Origin: Gorsachius magnificus | Lineage: Eukaryota; Chordata; Aves; Pelecaniformes; Ardeidae | Length of the DNA stretch: 64,000 nt | Assembly: GCA_034008185.1 (NCBI GenBank) | Contig: CM067082.1 | Coordinates: 4,882,984-4,946,983, forward strand | Direction: 5' to 3' | In this document: positions 1-12,690 of the stretch, piece by piece | Numbering within the stretch: position 1 is the first letter of the stretch | Layout of the letters: each line of letters begins with the position of its first letter | Position numbers and translations under genes: made by a program | The notes under the pieces: generated by a model | Databases searched by the model: none | The model's input: only the letters and a program-made list of their open reading frames with translations | What the model was told of the DNA's origin: nothing

Positions 1-1674
1 TGCATGGGAACTTACTATACTGTTTACATGCTGTGCTTCCCCTGGTGTGAGTTCGTGTTGCTGAATGAACTGCACTGTTGTGGTGCTGGTTTATGTTGAT
101 TGAAGGTGTGGCTCTAAATATTTAAAATTCAGTTTATCTGGTTTCTTGATAAAAAAGTAAATAAGCAAATAGGTATTTCACTTGAGAGTCTTCCCCTGCA
201 GACCAACCATTTTGAGCATCTTAATCACCACATTTCCTTATTTCCCCTTTTTTTTTTATTCTGGCTATGGTTCGTTAGCATCTGGAATGAGCTCTCTGGC
301 ATTCCTAAAGAAAAAAGAACAGAAGCCTCTTCACCTGTTTCTTCCGCATAAAGCATCACTTCTTCCTTTCTGGGTATACATAAGTTTTTAGAACATATTT
401 TCAAACACTTGCACTTAACCTCCTTTGCACCAACACTGCTTTCTCCTTAATGTTTATGTTGAAGTTGACTTTTTCTTGAGTTGCATGTGCTAATTGTTGC
501 TAATTGTTTTCTTGGTGTTATACCAGCTACTTGGCCAGAAGGGATGAGGTACCCTTCTTATATAAGTTAGAAACTACCTTTACTTTTTTTATTAGTAATT
601 ACTTTTGGTTCTGTGATAGGTTCAGAACTGATTGATCCTTTCCTGAGTAAACAGTAATGGTTTCTAGCTCCCTTATGCATCAGTAGTCTTGATGGTTCAT
701 GGGCACAGACAATTTTGCCTAATTTTTTTCATTCCAAAGGCATTTCTTATCACAGCAGGCATAACTATAGTTTCAGAACACATACTCCCATTTTAATTAT
801 CAGCTGACAGTGTCAGAGGCAGGGGAAAGAGTGGATTTCCAAAACCAAATGTTGCATGTTATGTACTCTATGTAGGGTGCAGGAAGAGATGAAAATGAAT
901 GAATCTCTTCTGTTTGCATGCATATAGAAAAGCTGGTGGCGTTCCCTTTAGAGGAGAGCATGCCTGCCAAAATGTTAGGCTTTACTAACTAAGCAGAGAT
1001 TTCTTTGGTTGAAGAAGAGGTTAAGTGTGTCTGTGCCACTTCTGAGAATACTTGGGGGTTATGTGTTTCCTGGGATACAGGCAACTGTTCTCCTTTGCAG
1101 TAGCTGATAGAAAGACCCTTAAATACAGGCAAGAAACAAACTTACCCAATTTTTGTATGCTGTGATCAATACGTTTAATTCAGACTTAAACCTGTTGACT
1201 GACCTGATAATAATAGATCTTTGGAACTTGCTGGGGAAGGTTGCAAAAAGCTAACTGCTTTAAGGGGGAGACAGGATGAGTAGCTGAAAGAGTTTCATTG
1301 AAGGTTGATGAATGACAGAAACAATGCTTGGCTCAGGAAATCCAGTCGGATAAAAATAGTCAGAGGCTGGGAGAGCACTTACGGGAAGTGTTGTAAGTGC
1401 TTGCCTGGTGTCGCCTCTTCCCCCAGCATCCATCTGTGGCCACTGTGGTTCTTCCTGCAGTTGTTTTACTGATGTCCCTGCAGGAAGGTTACTTTTGTTT
1501 GCATCAAACACTTGTCCCAGCAACTTGGGCACCTTCTTGGGTCTTGGGACTCAGCTGTTGCTGGTTAGTCTGTGTGCTACTGCCAGCTGGTAGTGAGTGC
1601 CACTTGAAAACTTTGATTTGCCAGTGTGTTTTGAAGCCTCCCTCCCACACAATACAGTCCTCCGCAAGCATCTT

Positions 1675-1885
1675 CATAGAATTATAGAATCCTAGGTTGG
1701 AAGGGACACAAAGGATCATCTGGTGCAACCTTTCTAGGCAAGAGCACAGTCTAGACAAGATGGCCCAGCACCCTGTCCAGCTGAGTCTTGAAAGTGTTCA
1801 GTGTGGCAGAGTCAACCATTTCCCTGGGGAAATTATTTCCATGGTTGACTGTTCTCATCTTGTATGCTTTGCAATTTGTGTCCAT
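1675..1885 (-). mobile_element. CR1 LINE 3' fragment (old)
   Basis: The + strand begins catagaattatagaatccta, then ggttggaagggacacaaagg, the complement of a CR1 3' end. It continues with gcaccctgtccagctgagtc and further CR1-like text before similarity is lost near 1885. The divergence is greater than in the 5614-6440 copy and the coding part is not readable. Confidence 0.85.
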
Positions 1886-2116
1886 CTTCCTTCAAGTGTA
1901 GGGTTTGTCATCTGCTTAGCAGTGGATGTCCAGCTCCTGGGCATGGAAGATGACAAGGGTGTTGGGAGGCACTACTGGTACTGAAGCAAGTGATGCTTCT
2001 GAGGATGCTCATACTGCTGCTGTTGGAGGCAGGGAGCTGGGCTTGATAGAACCTCTTCTTGACTCCATGAACTTACTAAACACAGCTTGTGCTTCCTTCT
2101 TGTAGGCTTGAGAGAA

Positions 2117-2157
2117 TTTTTTTTTTTATTTTTTATTTTTTTATTTTTTTTTTTTTT
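2117..2157. repeat. T-rich tract
   Basis: T runs are interrupted by single A bases (tttttattttttatttt and similar) over about 40 bases. Confidence 0.9.
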
Positions 2158-2549
2158 AATTTCACTATGCACTGTGTTTGCTTCTGGAAGATTATTTAAA
2201 GGTTGCACTTTGATGTGTGAGCTGATCTAACAGCTCGCTATCACCTTGCCAAAAGCATGATTCCACTCCTACATGTGTCATCTTCCCCCTCTATTCAGAT
2301 TTAGTGCTTAATTCTCTTTATGCAGTTAATTTTCTGCTTTCTTAATTTGCAGAATCAGGGTCTGAAACAATTTCTTTGGGATATAAAATAATACATTTTA
2401 GGAAACAATGTCATCCTGTAAAAATAAAATAAATTAAAAAAATCCTGCCTAACTCCGGTCACCCACCTCTGGCTCCTGTAGAGCTTACTGTTGACTACAT
2501 GCTGATATTTTCTGAAATTCTGGGCAAGAATCAGCAGCTTGTGCATCTC

Positions 2550-2580
2550 TGTGTGTGTGTGTATGTATATATGTGTGTAT
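2550..2580. repeat. TG/TA microsatellite
   Basis: A (TG)n run passes into tatgtatatatgtgtgta. It is a simple repeat with no coding meaning. Confidence 0.9.
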
Positions 2581-3626
2581 ACACAAACTCACACGTAAGC
2601 ATTTTTAGTAGCAAATTTTCAGCCCATTACAGGGTCAGAAGCAAAGGACTCTCAATTCCTGAAGGAAGTGTCTGGGAGCAGTGATAGTCCATGCTCCTGC
2701 TGAGCTCTAAACTCTGTACTGGCAGGGATCTGCTGCCTTGCAGAGAGACGAGCCTTACCTTCTACTGAGTTGTGAGACAGCAGCCCTGATCTCCTGCTGA
2801 CTTTCTAACGTAGATAAGAGCAGAACAGCCGGACACGCTGCACCCGAAAGGTTGCTAATTCATGATCTGCTAACACATTTGAATTTTAGTTAGACCTTTA
2901 GTTAGAAAGGTCTAACACAGCAGGGAAACAGTAATGTTAGGATTTTTTTTTTTTTTTTGAAAGGTTCTTTTCTCAAGTAAGAGATCCTCAAACTATGAAA
3001 TTTATCTCAGGACAAACAAGTAGGATTTTTGTTTTGGCTAAGAACCTTCCCAAATAATTGTCTCTTGCCTCATTTTATAAGAGATCTGTGCTGAATCTCA
3101 GGAGAGAATGAATGCAGGGAAGGAAACCAAAGGGGCTGTGACATGACCTACCAAATCCTGGCTGTCAGGGCACTAAATAGGATGAAAGTCTTAAGATGAT
3201 TTTCCAACTGTAGCTGAAGAGTGACTTTAAAGGCTGATGGTGGTTTGTTGTTTATTTGTTTGTTGGGGTTTTTTGAATAAATACATCTTGCTTTCATCCA
3301 CAAATCTGCTTTTTATATTTTGGCTTTTATATTGTTCTGTTTTACATAGGGGAAATAGTGGCTTAATTCTGATAAGATGCATGGAAACATATTTACTGAT
3401 GTTTTGTGAAGCCATGCCGGTTAAACTTCAGAAATTGAAAATGTTTGTTTGAAACAGCTTACAGTTGAACATGTTTAGTGTTCTTAATAAAAGTGGTATC
3501 TGATTTATTGCTTAGTCTCTTGTTTAGGGTATGACATTGTTACATGTTAAAGCCTTACTGTAGAATTTTTAGAAAATATATATTGCTTTTTACGGCTTGT
3601 AAGGAGTGTATGTTTCTCTGTTTTAG

Positions 3627-3793
3627 GGCATAATTCAGAAGATTGTGGACAGTCACAAAGTGAAAAATGTGGCCTGCTATGGGTTACGGCTCAGTCATCT
3701 GCAGTCTGAGGAGGTTCACTGGCTACACCTGGACATGGGGGTGTCCAATGTGAGAGAGAAATTTGAACTAGCTCACCCTCCAGAAGAATGGAA
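3627..3793 (+). CDS. PTK2: PTK2 (FAK) exon A: FERM F1 lobe, residues ~66-121
   Basis: This exon encodes part of the first FERM lobe of focal adhesion kinase, the cytoplasmic tyrosine kinase that signals from integrins. The reading starts GIIQKIVDSHKVKNVACYG and ends ELAHPPEEW, which I recognise as FAK residues 66-120. The last two bases (aa) are the first two of the Lys121 codon, which exon B completes. The acceptor is ctctgttttag and the donor is gtaagag. It starts in phase 0 and ends in phase 2, with length 167 bp (55 codons plus 2 bases). The exon is open throughout. The residues LRLSHLQ and SNVREKF differ from human (FRLSHLR, SSVREKY, from memory) and fit avian FAK. Confidence 0.97.
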
Positions 3794-5613
3794 GTAAGAG
3801 TATAAATCTGTTTGGTGTCAAAATAGAGTCACATAAGTCTTTTTGCCTTGTCATAAAAAACAACTCTATAATTTGCTTCATTAAGGAAGCTTCTCTTGCG
3901 GTGGAATGAAGGTGATGGAACAGGAAAAAAAACCCACAACTTTTCACATGAAAGGGCTGTAAGCAGCGAAGAACTCTTTTTGTTGTTGTAAGGGGTTTCC
4001 TGCAAACTGAGGATTTCCTGCAAACCTGGGATTTAGAGGAGGCATAAAGTGGGAGCAGAAATCTCCTAGTCATTTGTCTTCAAAAACCTGCAAAACTTGT
4101 GAGATATTTAATGAACCAGCCCCATCTCAGATTTTGTCATCCCTAAAAGTTTTAAGATAGGAATTTTATTCCTATTTGTGGTATAAACACACTGCTGAAA
4201 ATTTAAAAGGATAAATGCTGTTATTTAAATGAAAACACGAAAATATTGTTAAGTACCGGTTGTATTTACATACAGAATAAGTAGGAGAAATGTAAGTTCA
4301 AAAGAGTGAAATGCAGTAAATAGATCCCTCTACAATTACAAAACATTTCAGTTGTAAAACTATTTATTGGATAAGGAATTGAGGCCCAGGGCGATGAGTG
4401 ACATCTGCCTTTCTTCTAACTGGGATCTTCTGTTATTCCAGGAGCAATAAACAACAGAAAGGTAACTGCAGAACTTGGGGGGTTTTTTCATAGCCTAGGT
4501 ACATTTGCTGAAATATGTTCATCATACCAGTTAGCTGGTTAAAAAAATGGTATGACCTATGCTCTGTTGAAGGTTGAGTTTTCTTCAGCTTTTTAGCAGA
4601 GTAAGCTAGTGGTGCATGCTCAGGGGAGGATGTAGGCTGGAGGGGAAGAAGGGAAAGATTGTCCACTTTCCTGATAGAAAGACAAGAGGAAACGAAATTT
4701 TATTTGCAGAAAGACACAATAGTCTCCTAGAGAAGATGGGGAGCTCAGAGTTTTAAAGTACCGTTAAACTAAGTATAGCACTAAACTCATGTAGGAACAC
4801 CATAAAGCAGATTGCTATGGTTACTAGTTCATTGCAAGGGTTTTGTGTGTGTTTTTCTGTGGTTTATGTTCATAACCCAAATTTGTGCAAAAGTTGCTAG
4901 TTACTTTAAAGGCTTAAAAATGTCTTCTGCAGAATTACTGTAAATAGTCTATACTTAATTTTTTGCAAATGGAGTTATCATATACTAGCAGATGTCACAG
5001 TTGGCAATCTTCAGTTTATAAATTCTCTTTAGGGGCCTGATTTTAACAAATGCACCAAATTTAAACAAATTAGGAATGTTTAAAAGGTAGGTTTCAGAAG
5101 TGTTTCACATTCTCTTCTGTGCATGTTACATTTTATTGTTTCTGGGATGTGCATCAATATTTTTCCTCCCATACCTTAAAAGAAATTTTTCCTTGATAAC
5201 ACTGTGAAATCACAGCTTAGGAACTAGGGGATTCCTGAATCCTTTCCATGATGATAGTGCTGTGTATAAGATGTGAATAATTTATGCTGTGGAAATTTGT
5301 TACATAGTGTAGTAGTGTCAGTTCCGATTTTATTAGAAGGTGCAACTCGCATTGTACACATCGCAGAACAAAGTTAATCAGTTTTAAAAGCAAGGTTAGA
5401 AGATTGTTTTGAAGTTTGTGGAAAGGAATTATATAAAATGCTCATGAAAGAGCTATGGCAAGATGTAAATTATTCAATACCTTTTCAGAGTGTCATTTAA
5501 TGTTTTATCAAATACCTGCAGCCTGACATACCTTTTAAACCCATGGAGGTCTGCTGTGCATAATCAGAATGCTGCTGTCATATTTGTAATACCGTAACAC
5601 CGAGTGTTTAAGA

Positions 5614-6440
5614 TCATAGAATCATAGAATCACCTCGGTTGGAAAAGACCTTTAAGATCATCGAGTCCAACCGTTAACCTAGCACTGCCATCCCACCACT
5701 AAACCATGTCCCTGAGCACCTCATCTATCCTTCTTTTAAAGACCTCAAGGGATGAGGACTCCACCACCTCCCTGGGTAGCCCATTCCAGAGCCTGACAAC
5801 CCTCTCGGTGAAGAAGTTTTTCCTAATGTCTAGCCTAAACCTGCCCTGGCGCAGCTTCAAGCCATTCCCCCTCGTCCTATCATCTGTTACCAGGGAGAAG
5901 AGGCCGACCCCCACCTCACTACAGCCTCCTTTCAGGCAGTTGTAGAGGGCGATCAGGTCTCCCCTCAGCCTCCTCTTCTCCAGACTAAACACCCCCAGTT
6001 CCCTCAGCCGCTCCTCATATGACTTGTGTTCCAGACCCCTCACCAGCTTGGTTGCTCTCCTCTGGACCTGTTCCAGCAAGGCAACATCTTTCTTGTAGTG
6101 AGGGGCCCAAAACTGAACACAGTATTCGAGGTGCGGCCTCACCAGCACCGAGTACAGGGGCACGATCACTTCCCTACTCCTGCTGGCCTCACTATTCCTG
6201 ATACAGGCCAGGATGCCATTGGCCTTCTTGGCCACCTGGGCACACTGCTGGCTCATATTCAGGCGGCTGTCAACCAGTACCCCCAGGTCTTTTTCCACCA
6301 GGCAGCTTTCCAGCCACTCTTCCCCAAGCCTGTAGCGCTGCATGGGGTTGTTGTGACCAAAGTGCAGGACCCGGCACTTGGCCTTGTTGAACCTCATACA
6401 ATTGGCCTCGGCCCATCGGTCCAGCCTGTCCAGGTCCCTC
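5614..6440 (-). mobile_element. CR1 LINE, 5'-truncated, with open RT C-terminal ORF
   Basis: This is a minus-strand CR1 retrotransposon. Its 3' end is marked on the + strand by atcatagaatcatagaatca followed by the CR1 3' UTR (ttggaaaagacctttaagat). A 247-codon frame (minus strand, 6442 to 5699) has no stop and encodes the end of the reverse-transcriptase polyprotein, with motifs such as [35 protein letters not shown] and [17 protein letters not shown]. The endonuclease and RT catalytic core are missing, so the copy cannot mobilise itself. The undamaged frame suggests fairly recent insertion compared with the other copies here. Confidence 0.95.
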
Positions 6441-8384
6441 ATATGACAGTACTTGTAAAAATAGTTAGATTAGTAAAGGGAGAAAAGTCTTGGAATGGTT
6501 CTTAAATTAAAAACTTTATATAGTGTTAATAAACCAGTAAATGATGCTCATGTGTTTGGCTTTTTTCCTTCTTTTTTTTTTTTCTAATCTAAATTAAAAG
6601 GGCTATATATTCAGAGTTCAGAATTTAGGTCTCAGACATTCTACTCGACTAATCCAGATGCTGGAAGCTACACTGATTGTCAGTAGGTTGTACACAAAAG
6701 TTAGCAGAATAAAACCTGTCTCCCGTATATGCAGCTTTTGTTTGGTGCTGTGCTGTTTATAATGCTGCAGAGGATGGGTTAGTGAAGGGGAGAAACAGGG
6801 ATACAACTCTGCTCCAGATGACGTAGCTGTAGTTGGAACTTAGGAATAGTAACTAATAGTGTACTTCAGGGCAACAAGGTCACCCAAAATTCTATCACTT
6901 CAAATTTTCTTCCCTCTTCCTATGGCAAACAGTTCAGTTGCTGGAGTACACACAATTTAGCTGTGCCAGACTGCCATTGGAGAACCTCAGTTATGTCACA
7001 AAAGATGGAACAGGAAATCACTGCTTACTGAAGTCTTTTTTTCCCACCCTCATGTTTGCTTTTACATGCTACTTTGACCTTCTTGCTATAAAAAGGTTTT
7101 TATGTTACATGAGACAGCAAAGCTTTGAATTATCTTGTGGTGGGGTGTTTTGTTTGGGTTTTTTTTTAAATAAAAACCAGTGAAGTCCTAATACTTCTTT
7201 TTTTTTTTTTCCTACAAAGAAGAAAAATTGGCACTAAGAGTCAGATAGAAGCCTTTTATTGACTGCGCCTGCATCTTCACTATGTTTACTTTAGGAATGT
7301 TTGTGCTAGTTATCTGTATCAAACCAAATATCCTTTTTCCATTTTATTTTATTCTCTGGCAATGAAAATAATTCTGTCCAGCATCAGAAAATTCCAAATG
7401 CGTCTAAATCATGATGCCAAAAATGGTCAGAGTTATAATTATTGGAACTGCATGCTTATTTGTTTGTGGTAGTTGTTTCAGGAAATAAGTATTCTGGAGT
7501 CTGCTGTAGTTTGTGTCACACTGGGTAATACTGTCTTATTTCTTTGAGTAATGCAAGATTTAGCGCAACAGAAGCCTTGTATAATTTGAGTGTAATTCCA
7601 TGCAATTGCTTTAGAATAACTGTAGTCTCACAAATGCAGTTTGAGAGTTTTCTTCATTACTGAATTCCAGTAACACTGCTGCTGTTAGGTTTATCTTACA
7701 GTAGCATAAATATTTAATTCTTCCTTAAGCATTTGCTTGTGTGAAGGCCTCTATACCTGTGCATGCAAGATGATCCCAGATGACAAGTGAAATACAAACA
7801 AAATCCCAGGGCTTTTTTACAGGAAGGCAATAAAGATTGGAGTGGATTTGTTTGCTTCAGGTTTCCTCTTAGTGGTTATGCTAGCAGGGCAGACCTGGGC
7901 ATGCATTAAACTCACTTTTTAATGAAGAAATTAATCTTCACTTGTAGTATTAGTATTTTAATGATTAGATGTTTCCAAGGTTATGAGGGCAAACGATTAA
8001 AGAGCCTTCCTCCCTTAACCTTCATCTTTACCCTGTATAGCTAGGTGTGCTAGCGATAGCAGGATGTGGGACTTTTAAATCATAGCATCAACCCTGCTCA
8101 TTTTTGGTAATACTGAACCTGCAACAGCAATCACAGCAGCTATCCTTTCTGTCTCTCAAAATGCTATGTGCCAAAGCACTGTTCATTTGCTGGTCTTTTT
8201 TTGTCACGAAAGGGGAGAATCAAGAGGTTTGTGTAACAAATATTTCCTCTCAGGGTAGGCATTTTCTGTCTGTGTGCTTAAGGTTTGTAGGTAAAGCAGG
8301 TCCTGGTAACCAGGGAACATTAATGCTTTGGCTCTAACAGGTAGAAGATGCCCCAATGCTTAGCGGTCCTGTACTTTAAATTTT

Positions 8385-8645
8385 GATAGAATCATAGAAT
8401 CATTTGGTTGGAAAAGACCTTTAAGATCAAGTCCAACCATACCTGTCCACTACTAAAACATGTCTTTAAGCAGGTCATCTACCCGTCTTTTAAATACCCC
8501 CAGGGATGGGGACTCGACCACTTCCCTGGGCAGCCCATTCCAATGCTTAACAACCCTTTCAGTGAAGAAATTTTTCCTAATATCTAATCTAAACCTCCCC
8601 TGGTGCAAGTTGAGGCCATTTTCTCTCATCCTTTCGATAGATTCA
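8385..8645 (-). mobile_element. CR1 LINE 3' fragment
   Basis: This is a minus-strand CR1 tail. The + strand begins gatagaatcatagaatcatt, followed by ttggttggaaaagacctttaag, and retains the end of the coding region (minus-strand [20 protein letters not shown], then GLPREVVE). It is heavily 5'-truncated, and similarity fades around 8640. It aligns by eye with the same part of the 5614-6440 copy but with more differences. Confidence 0.93.
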
Positions 8646-9798
8646 GTACAAATGTCTTGGTACTGACAAAAAGGCCAGACCACCTGCAGAATGATTTAAT
8701 GAGTTGACTAAGTTAATCTAAAGCTCTGTACCTCTCCTCTCCACAATGTGTCTTCTCCCCTCTCTTGCATCCAGTTATCCAGTCCTTTTCCTTTACTTCT
8801 GTGTGCCTTAATGCTTGTCTAATCCTTCAGCAAGCTGATTCAGTTCATTAAACTCACACAAGGCTCCTTCTTTGTCTGCCCTTTTTGTTCCCATCTTCTC
8901 CCTTTTGGTTACTTTACTGCTGATGTGAACTGAATTAGAACTTGCTGAAAGCAACCTACGTGGTTGGGACTGGTGAGATTATTTCTTTCAGTGCCGCAAA
9001 ATATTAAGAGTTGGATTATCCTTTTTTTGGCTCCACCAACTGCCCAGGTGTAGTGGTTGTTACTCAAAAGGGAAGCTCAGTAATGTATGCTATGCTGTGG
9101 ACAGGACACTTCACCATAGGACTTGGTAATTCTATTGATGCCCACCTTTCTGCGGGTCTAAATGGAGGCCCGTAGCATGTGTCAGTGTGTGCATGGAAGC
9201 ATATACACCACAGTATAGTTGCAGAGCAGCAAGTAGAATAGAGTCTTCTGGTTTTATCAAACGCAGAGGGGTACTTGCTCAAAAAGGAGGCCTGGTTTGT
9301 GAGAAAGGGACTTGTCATCCTCATCAGTTGGCTGCATTCCAAAGACTGTAGATTTAGAGGATATTGAAAATCAAGCCCATCCTTGAGTTGGCCTTTGGAA
9401 GTCAGCTTCTTCATTCCCATGGGTGTAGTCAGAGATTAGGTTATAAATAGGTAATGAAGGTCATTCTCAGTGACTGTCCCAGACAAGCTGTTTTACCTTA
9501 CTGATTTTCTTATGAGATCCTGTTGCAAAAAGCAGTACTTCTCACAGCTCCTCAGTTAAGACGTCAAGTCCCTGTAAAGGAGAAAGATTGCTTTTCCTGT
9601 ATTTTTTTTTTTTCTTTTTAAAATCCCAGAGAGTAAAGGTGTTCTACATCCTCGTCTAGATCAGGGTGACTGAGACAGTATGTACGCTGCATAAGGTCTG
9701 AGATCAGTTCCACATGCAGTTCTTCAGCCCTGAATGGCCCCTTGATTGTTGGCTGGTAGGATGACTGAGAAATAGGAAAAGAGGTGGTATGGAGTGGC

Positions 9799-9844
9799 TA
9801 CCAGTATTTAGGCAATATTTGTACCAGTATTTAGGCAATATTTG
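9799..9844. repeat. Exact 23-bp tandem duplication
   Basis: The unit taccagtatttaggcaatat plus ttg occurs twice back to back (9799-9821 and 9822-9844) with no mismatch, which indicates a recent replication-slippage duplication. Confidence 0.95.
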
Positions 9845-10016
9845 TTCTTAGTACATTGGGAGGCTAAATAAAGGCTTCTTTTGATTTGTGTAATGTGAAA
9901 ATACAACCCCATCTTCAGCATCTGTTATTAAATAAGATGTCTGAAACATGCATTGAATCATAACACTTCCCTTTCCAGGATTTAGAGGGTCCTCTTGGTC
10001 AGGCACTTGGTACCCC

Positions 10017-10773
10017 TGTGGTGGGTTGACCTTGGCTGGCTCTGCCAGACCCCCACCCAGCCTCTCTCACTTCCCTCTCCTCAACAGGACAACAGAGGGA
10101 GAAAATAAGGTGAGAAAAATTGGATGTAAAGAATAAAGACAGATCACTTACCAAGTATGGTCACAGGCAAAACAGACTCAGAATCAGGAAAATTCATTTA
10201 ATTTATTGCCAATAGGTTCAGGCAGTGAGAAACAAAGGCAAACATTAAAACACCTATCTACCATCCCCTTTTACAGTTGTACCCCTCCCCCCTGCTGACT
10301 CCTCTCCCCTGAGGGGCGCAGGGGTGGGCTGGGGGTTGCAGTCAGTCCCTGCCAGCCCCTGGGGGCCGCTCCTCCCTCCTCACCCGTCTCCCTGCTCCAG
10401 CACGGGCCCTGGGGCCCTCCCCGGGCTGCGGCTGGGGTCGCTCCAGCGGGGTCTCTCCAGGGCTGCAGGGGATCCCTGCTGCGGGCCTGCAGCACCTCCT
10501 GCCCTCCTCCTCCTCCTCCTCCTGCGGCCTGGGGCTGCCTCTGCTGCTGCTCCCTCCTTGCCTTCCTCCTCCTCGGCCTGGGCCGCCTCTGGCCCTTTCG
10601 GAAACCGCTTTTGCCCCCGGCGCCCCCAGCTTGGCTGAGGGGCTCAGCTGTGCCCTGCGGTGGGGCCCTTGGAGCCGGCTGGGACCGGCTGTGTCCGGCA
10701 CGGGGCAGCCCCGGCCTCTCCCCTCAGGGGCTGCCCTGCAGCCCCCACTGCCAACACCTGGGCACCCAATACA
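10017..10773 (-). mobile_element. Avian ERV long terminal repeat, probably solo (copy 1)
   Basis: A 757 bp block runs from tgtggtgggttgaccttgg to gcacccaataca, so on the minus strand it opens TGTATTGG and closes CCACCACA, the TG...CA ends of an LTR. It shares long GC-rich blocks with 48160-49121, for example cggcctgggccgcctctggc and ggctgggaccggctgtgtcc. The immediate flanks (acccc on the left, actcc on the right) could be an imperfect 5-bp target duplication. No internal retroviral sequence adjoins it. The CT-rich and CpG-rich body produces several long artefactual reading frames. Confidence 0.82.
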
Positions 10774-11029
10774 ACTCCTTAGGGCTGGTACACTTACTAA
10801 CTTAGGTTTTTTTACTTTGAAATAATTGAAAACACCTTGGCCATTAACTGTCCCACAGAAGAACTGTGTGCTAGTGTTCTGTCTTGTACACAAACCAAGT
10901 ATGTAGGCGTCCATACCGGCAAAGCTATATCTTTGTGCCCAAGAAAGTGGCCTGTTAGTTTGCAAAATCCTGAACTTCCCTTAGTTGACTTCACTGATTT
11001 ATATATTCTCTTGTGCCATGCTAATTAAG

Positions 11030-11624
11030 CAGTGAGCCCAGGTGGCCAAGAGGCCCAACAGCATCTGGGCTTGTATCAGGAATAGTATGGCCAGCAGGAG
11101 CAGGGCAGTGATTGTCCCCCCTCTACTCGACACTGGGGAGGCCGCACCTCGAATACTGTATTCAGTTGTGGGCCCTTCACTCCCAGAAGGACATTGAGGG
11201 GCTGGAGCATGTCCAGAGAAGGGCAACAAAGCTGGTGAAAGATCTGGAGCCCAAAGCTGATGAGGAGCAGCTGAGGGAACTGGAGTTGTTCAGCCTGGAG
11301 AAAAGGAGGCTGAGGGGAGACCTTATCGCCCTCTACAACTGCCTGACAGGGGGGTGTCGTGAGGTGGGTGTTGGTCCCTTCTGACATGTAGGAAGTGATA
11401 GGATGGGTAGAAAGAGCCTCAAATTGTGCCAGGGGAGGTTTAGTTTGAACATCAGGAGAAACTTTTTCACCGAAAGGATTGTCAAGCATTGGAACAGGCT
11501 GCCCAGGGAAGTGGTTGAGTGCTTAAGGCCATGGTTTAGTGGTGGACTTGGCAGTGTTAGGTTAACGGTGGGACTCTATGATCTTAAGGGTCTTCTCCAA
11601 CCTAAATGATTCTATGATTCTATT
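11030..11624 (+). mobile_element. CR1 LINE 3' fragment, frames disrupted
   Basis: This plus-strand CR1 starts near gtgagcccaggtggccaaga and ends in ttctatgattctatta. The RT C-terminal coding region can be followed ([31 protein letters not shown], then [17 protein letters not shown]), but it is split between frames by stops and small indels. It is therefore a dead, older copy. It lies only about 260 bp from the LTR at 10017-10773. Confidence 0.94.
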
Positions 11625-12442
11625 ACCGTCGAATGCATGTCAATATTTGCTATGTATTTGCTAGTCCCTCACAAAGATTAATCAGAACAATAGTAAAAAA
11701 AGGTGCCATATTTTGTATTAGCACCCAGTGATCTGACAAAGTGCAGCTTCAATAGGAAAGGATGAAATTGCGCTTTAATTAACCAGGAGCTACTGCAATA
11801 TGAATAACCAGTTACCCAGTCACCTTCAAGTATCAGGTAGTCAACTTTTCTTTCCTTAAAGGTTAGATCTTCACTTCTGAATATTCTCTTTTTCAAGGTG
11901 ATGTGGAAACTTGCTGCCACATAGAGGAATTTGGATAGAGGATGGATAGAGGTTGACAGGAGAAAATGCACCTGGGAAATTATTAGAAATCAGTAAGGGC
12001 AGTTTTCAGAGGACAGCATTGGTTCATATCTTAAAATGTAGACAGACAACTAAAATGCACTGGGTTATAGAGCTCCCCAAAATGCAACAAGTAATGTTTT
12101 TACACAATTTGTTTTATTCCATATCAGTCTCGACAGTGGTGTTCAATGGTAGATTTGAGGGGATACAGCAGAAGCAGGTGATGGGGGAGGCTTTGCTTTT
12201 CTGCTCTGGACAGTGTGCTCACGCTGCTTTTTTTCCCTAGCACTGAAAACACCTGCAGGCACAATTTGGCTTATATCTAAAAATTTAGTGAATATCTAGG
12301 TATCTGCTATGTATCACAAAATGTAAACACTGATCAGCAATAGAAGATGATTCTGTGTGACTTCTCAATTAGAGTAATTTTTGAGAGTTTGTCTTAACTG
12401 CGACTTTGAATCTGTTTTGTTTATACCTGTCTGTGGTGGTGT

Positions 12443-12690
12443 ATCAGAGAATGGTTTGGGTTGGGAAGGACATTTAAGAATCATCTAGTCCAAATCCCCT
12501 GCCATGGGCAGGGACATCTTTCACCAGATCAGGTTATTCAAAGCCCCATCCAATGTGACCTTGAACACTGCCAATGATGGGCCATCCACAGCTTCTCTGG
12601 GCAGCCAGTTCCAGTGTCTCACTACCTTCATTTGAAAAAATTTCTTCCTTATGTCCAATCTAAATGTACCCTCTTTCAGGTGTCCTCCAC
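12443..12690 (-). mobile_element. CR1 LINE 3' fragment (older subfamily)
   Basis: The + strand reads atcagagaatggtttgggtt, then gggaaggacatttaag and catccaatgtgaccttgaacactg, and then the ctctgggcagccagttccag block. This is a minus-strand CR1 3' region of a different, more diverged subfamily than the copies at 5.6, 8.4 and 11.0 kb. The coding frame is not intact. Confidence 0.88.

Larger units (their letters stand above)
1..3626 (+). other. PTK2: PTK2 intron (3' part) upstream of exon A
   Basis: This is intronic DNA running into the exon A acceptor. The preceding coding exon (FAK residues before 66) is not in the window. It contains one minus-strand CR1 relic from 1675, a T-rich tract at 2117-2157 and a TG/TA microsatellite near 2550-2580. 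The region 1260-1680 is somewhat more GC-rich, with overlapping short frames on both strands and no recognisable product. Confidence 0.8.

Noticed and set aside
9064..9420. 118-codon minus-strand frame
   Set aside because: It resembles no known protein and has no gene context. Its length is compatible with chance over a 64 kb window.
10324..10965. Long overlapping frames on both strands (up to 207 codons)
   Set aside because: They lie in the GC- and CT-rich LTR body, are low-complexity (Pro, Arg, Gly, Glu and Ser runs) and recur in the second LTR copy, so they are compositional artefacts.
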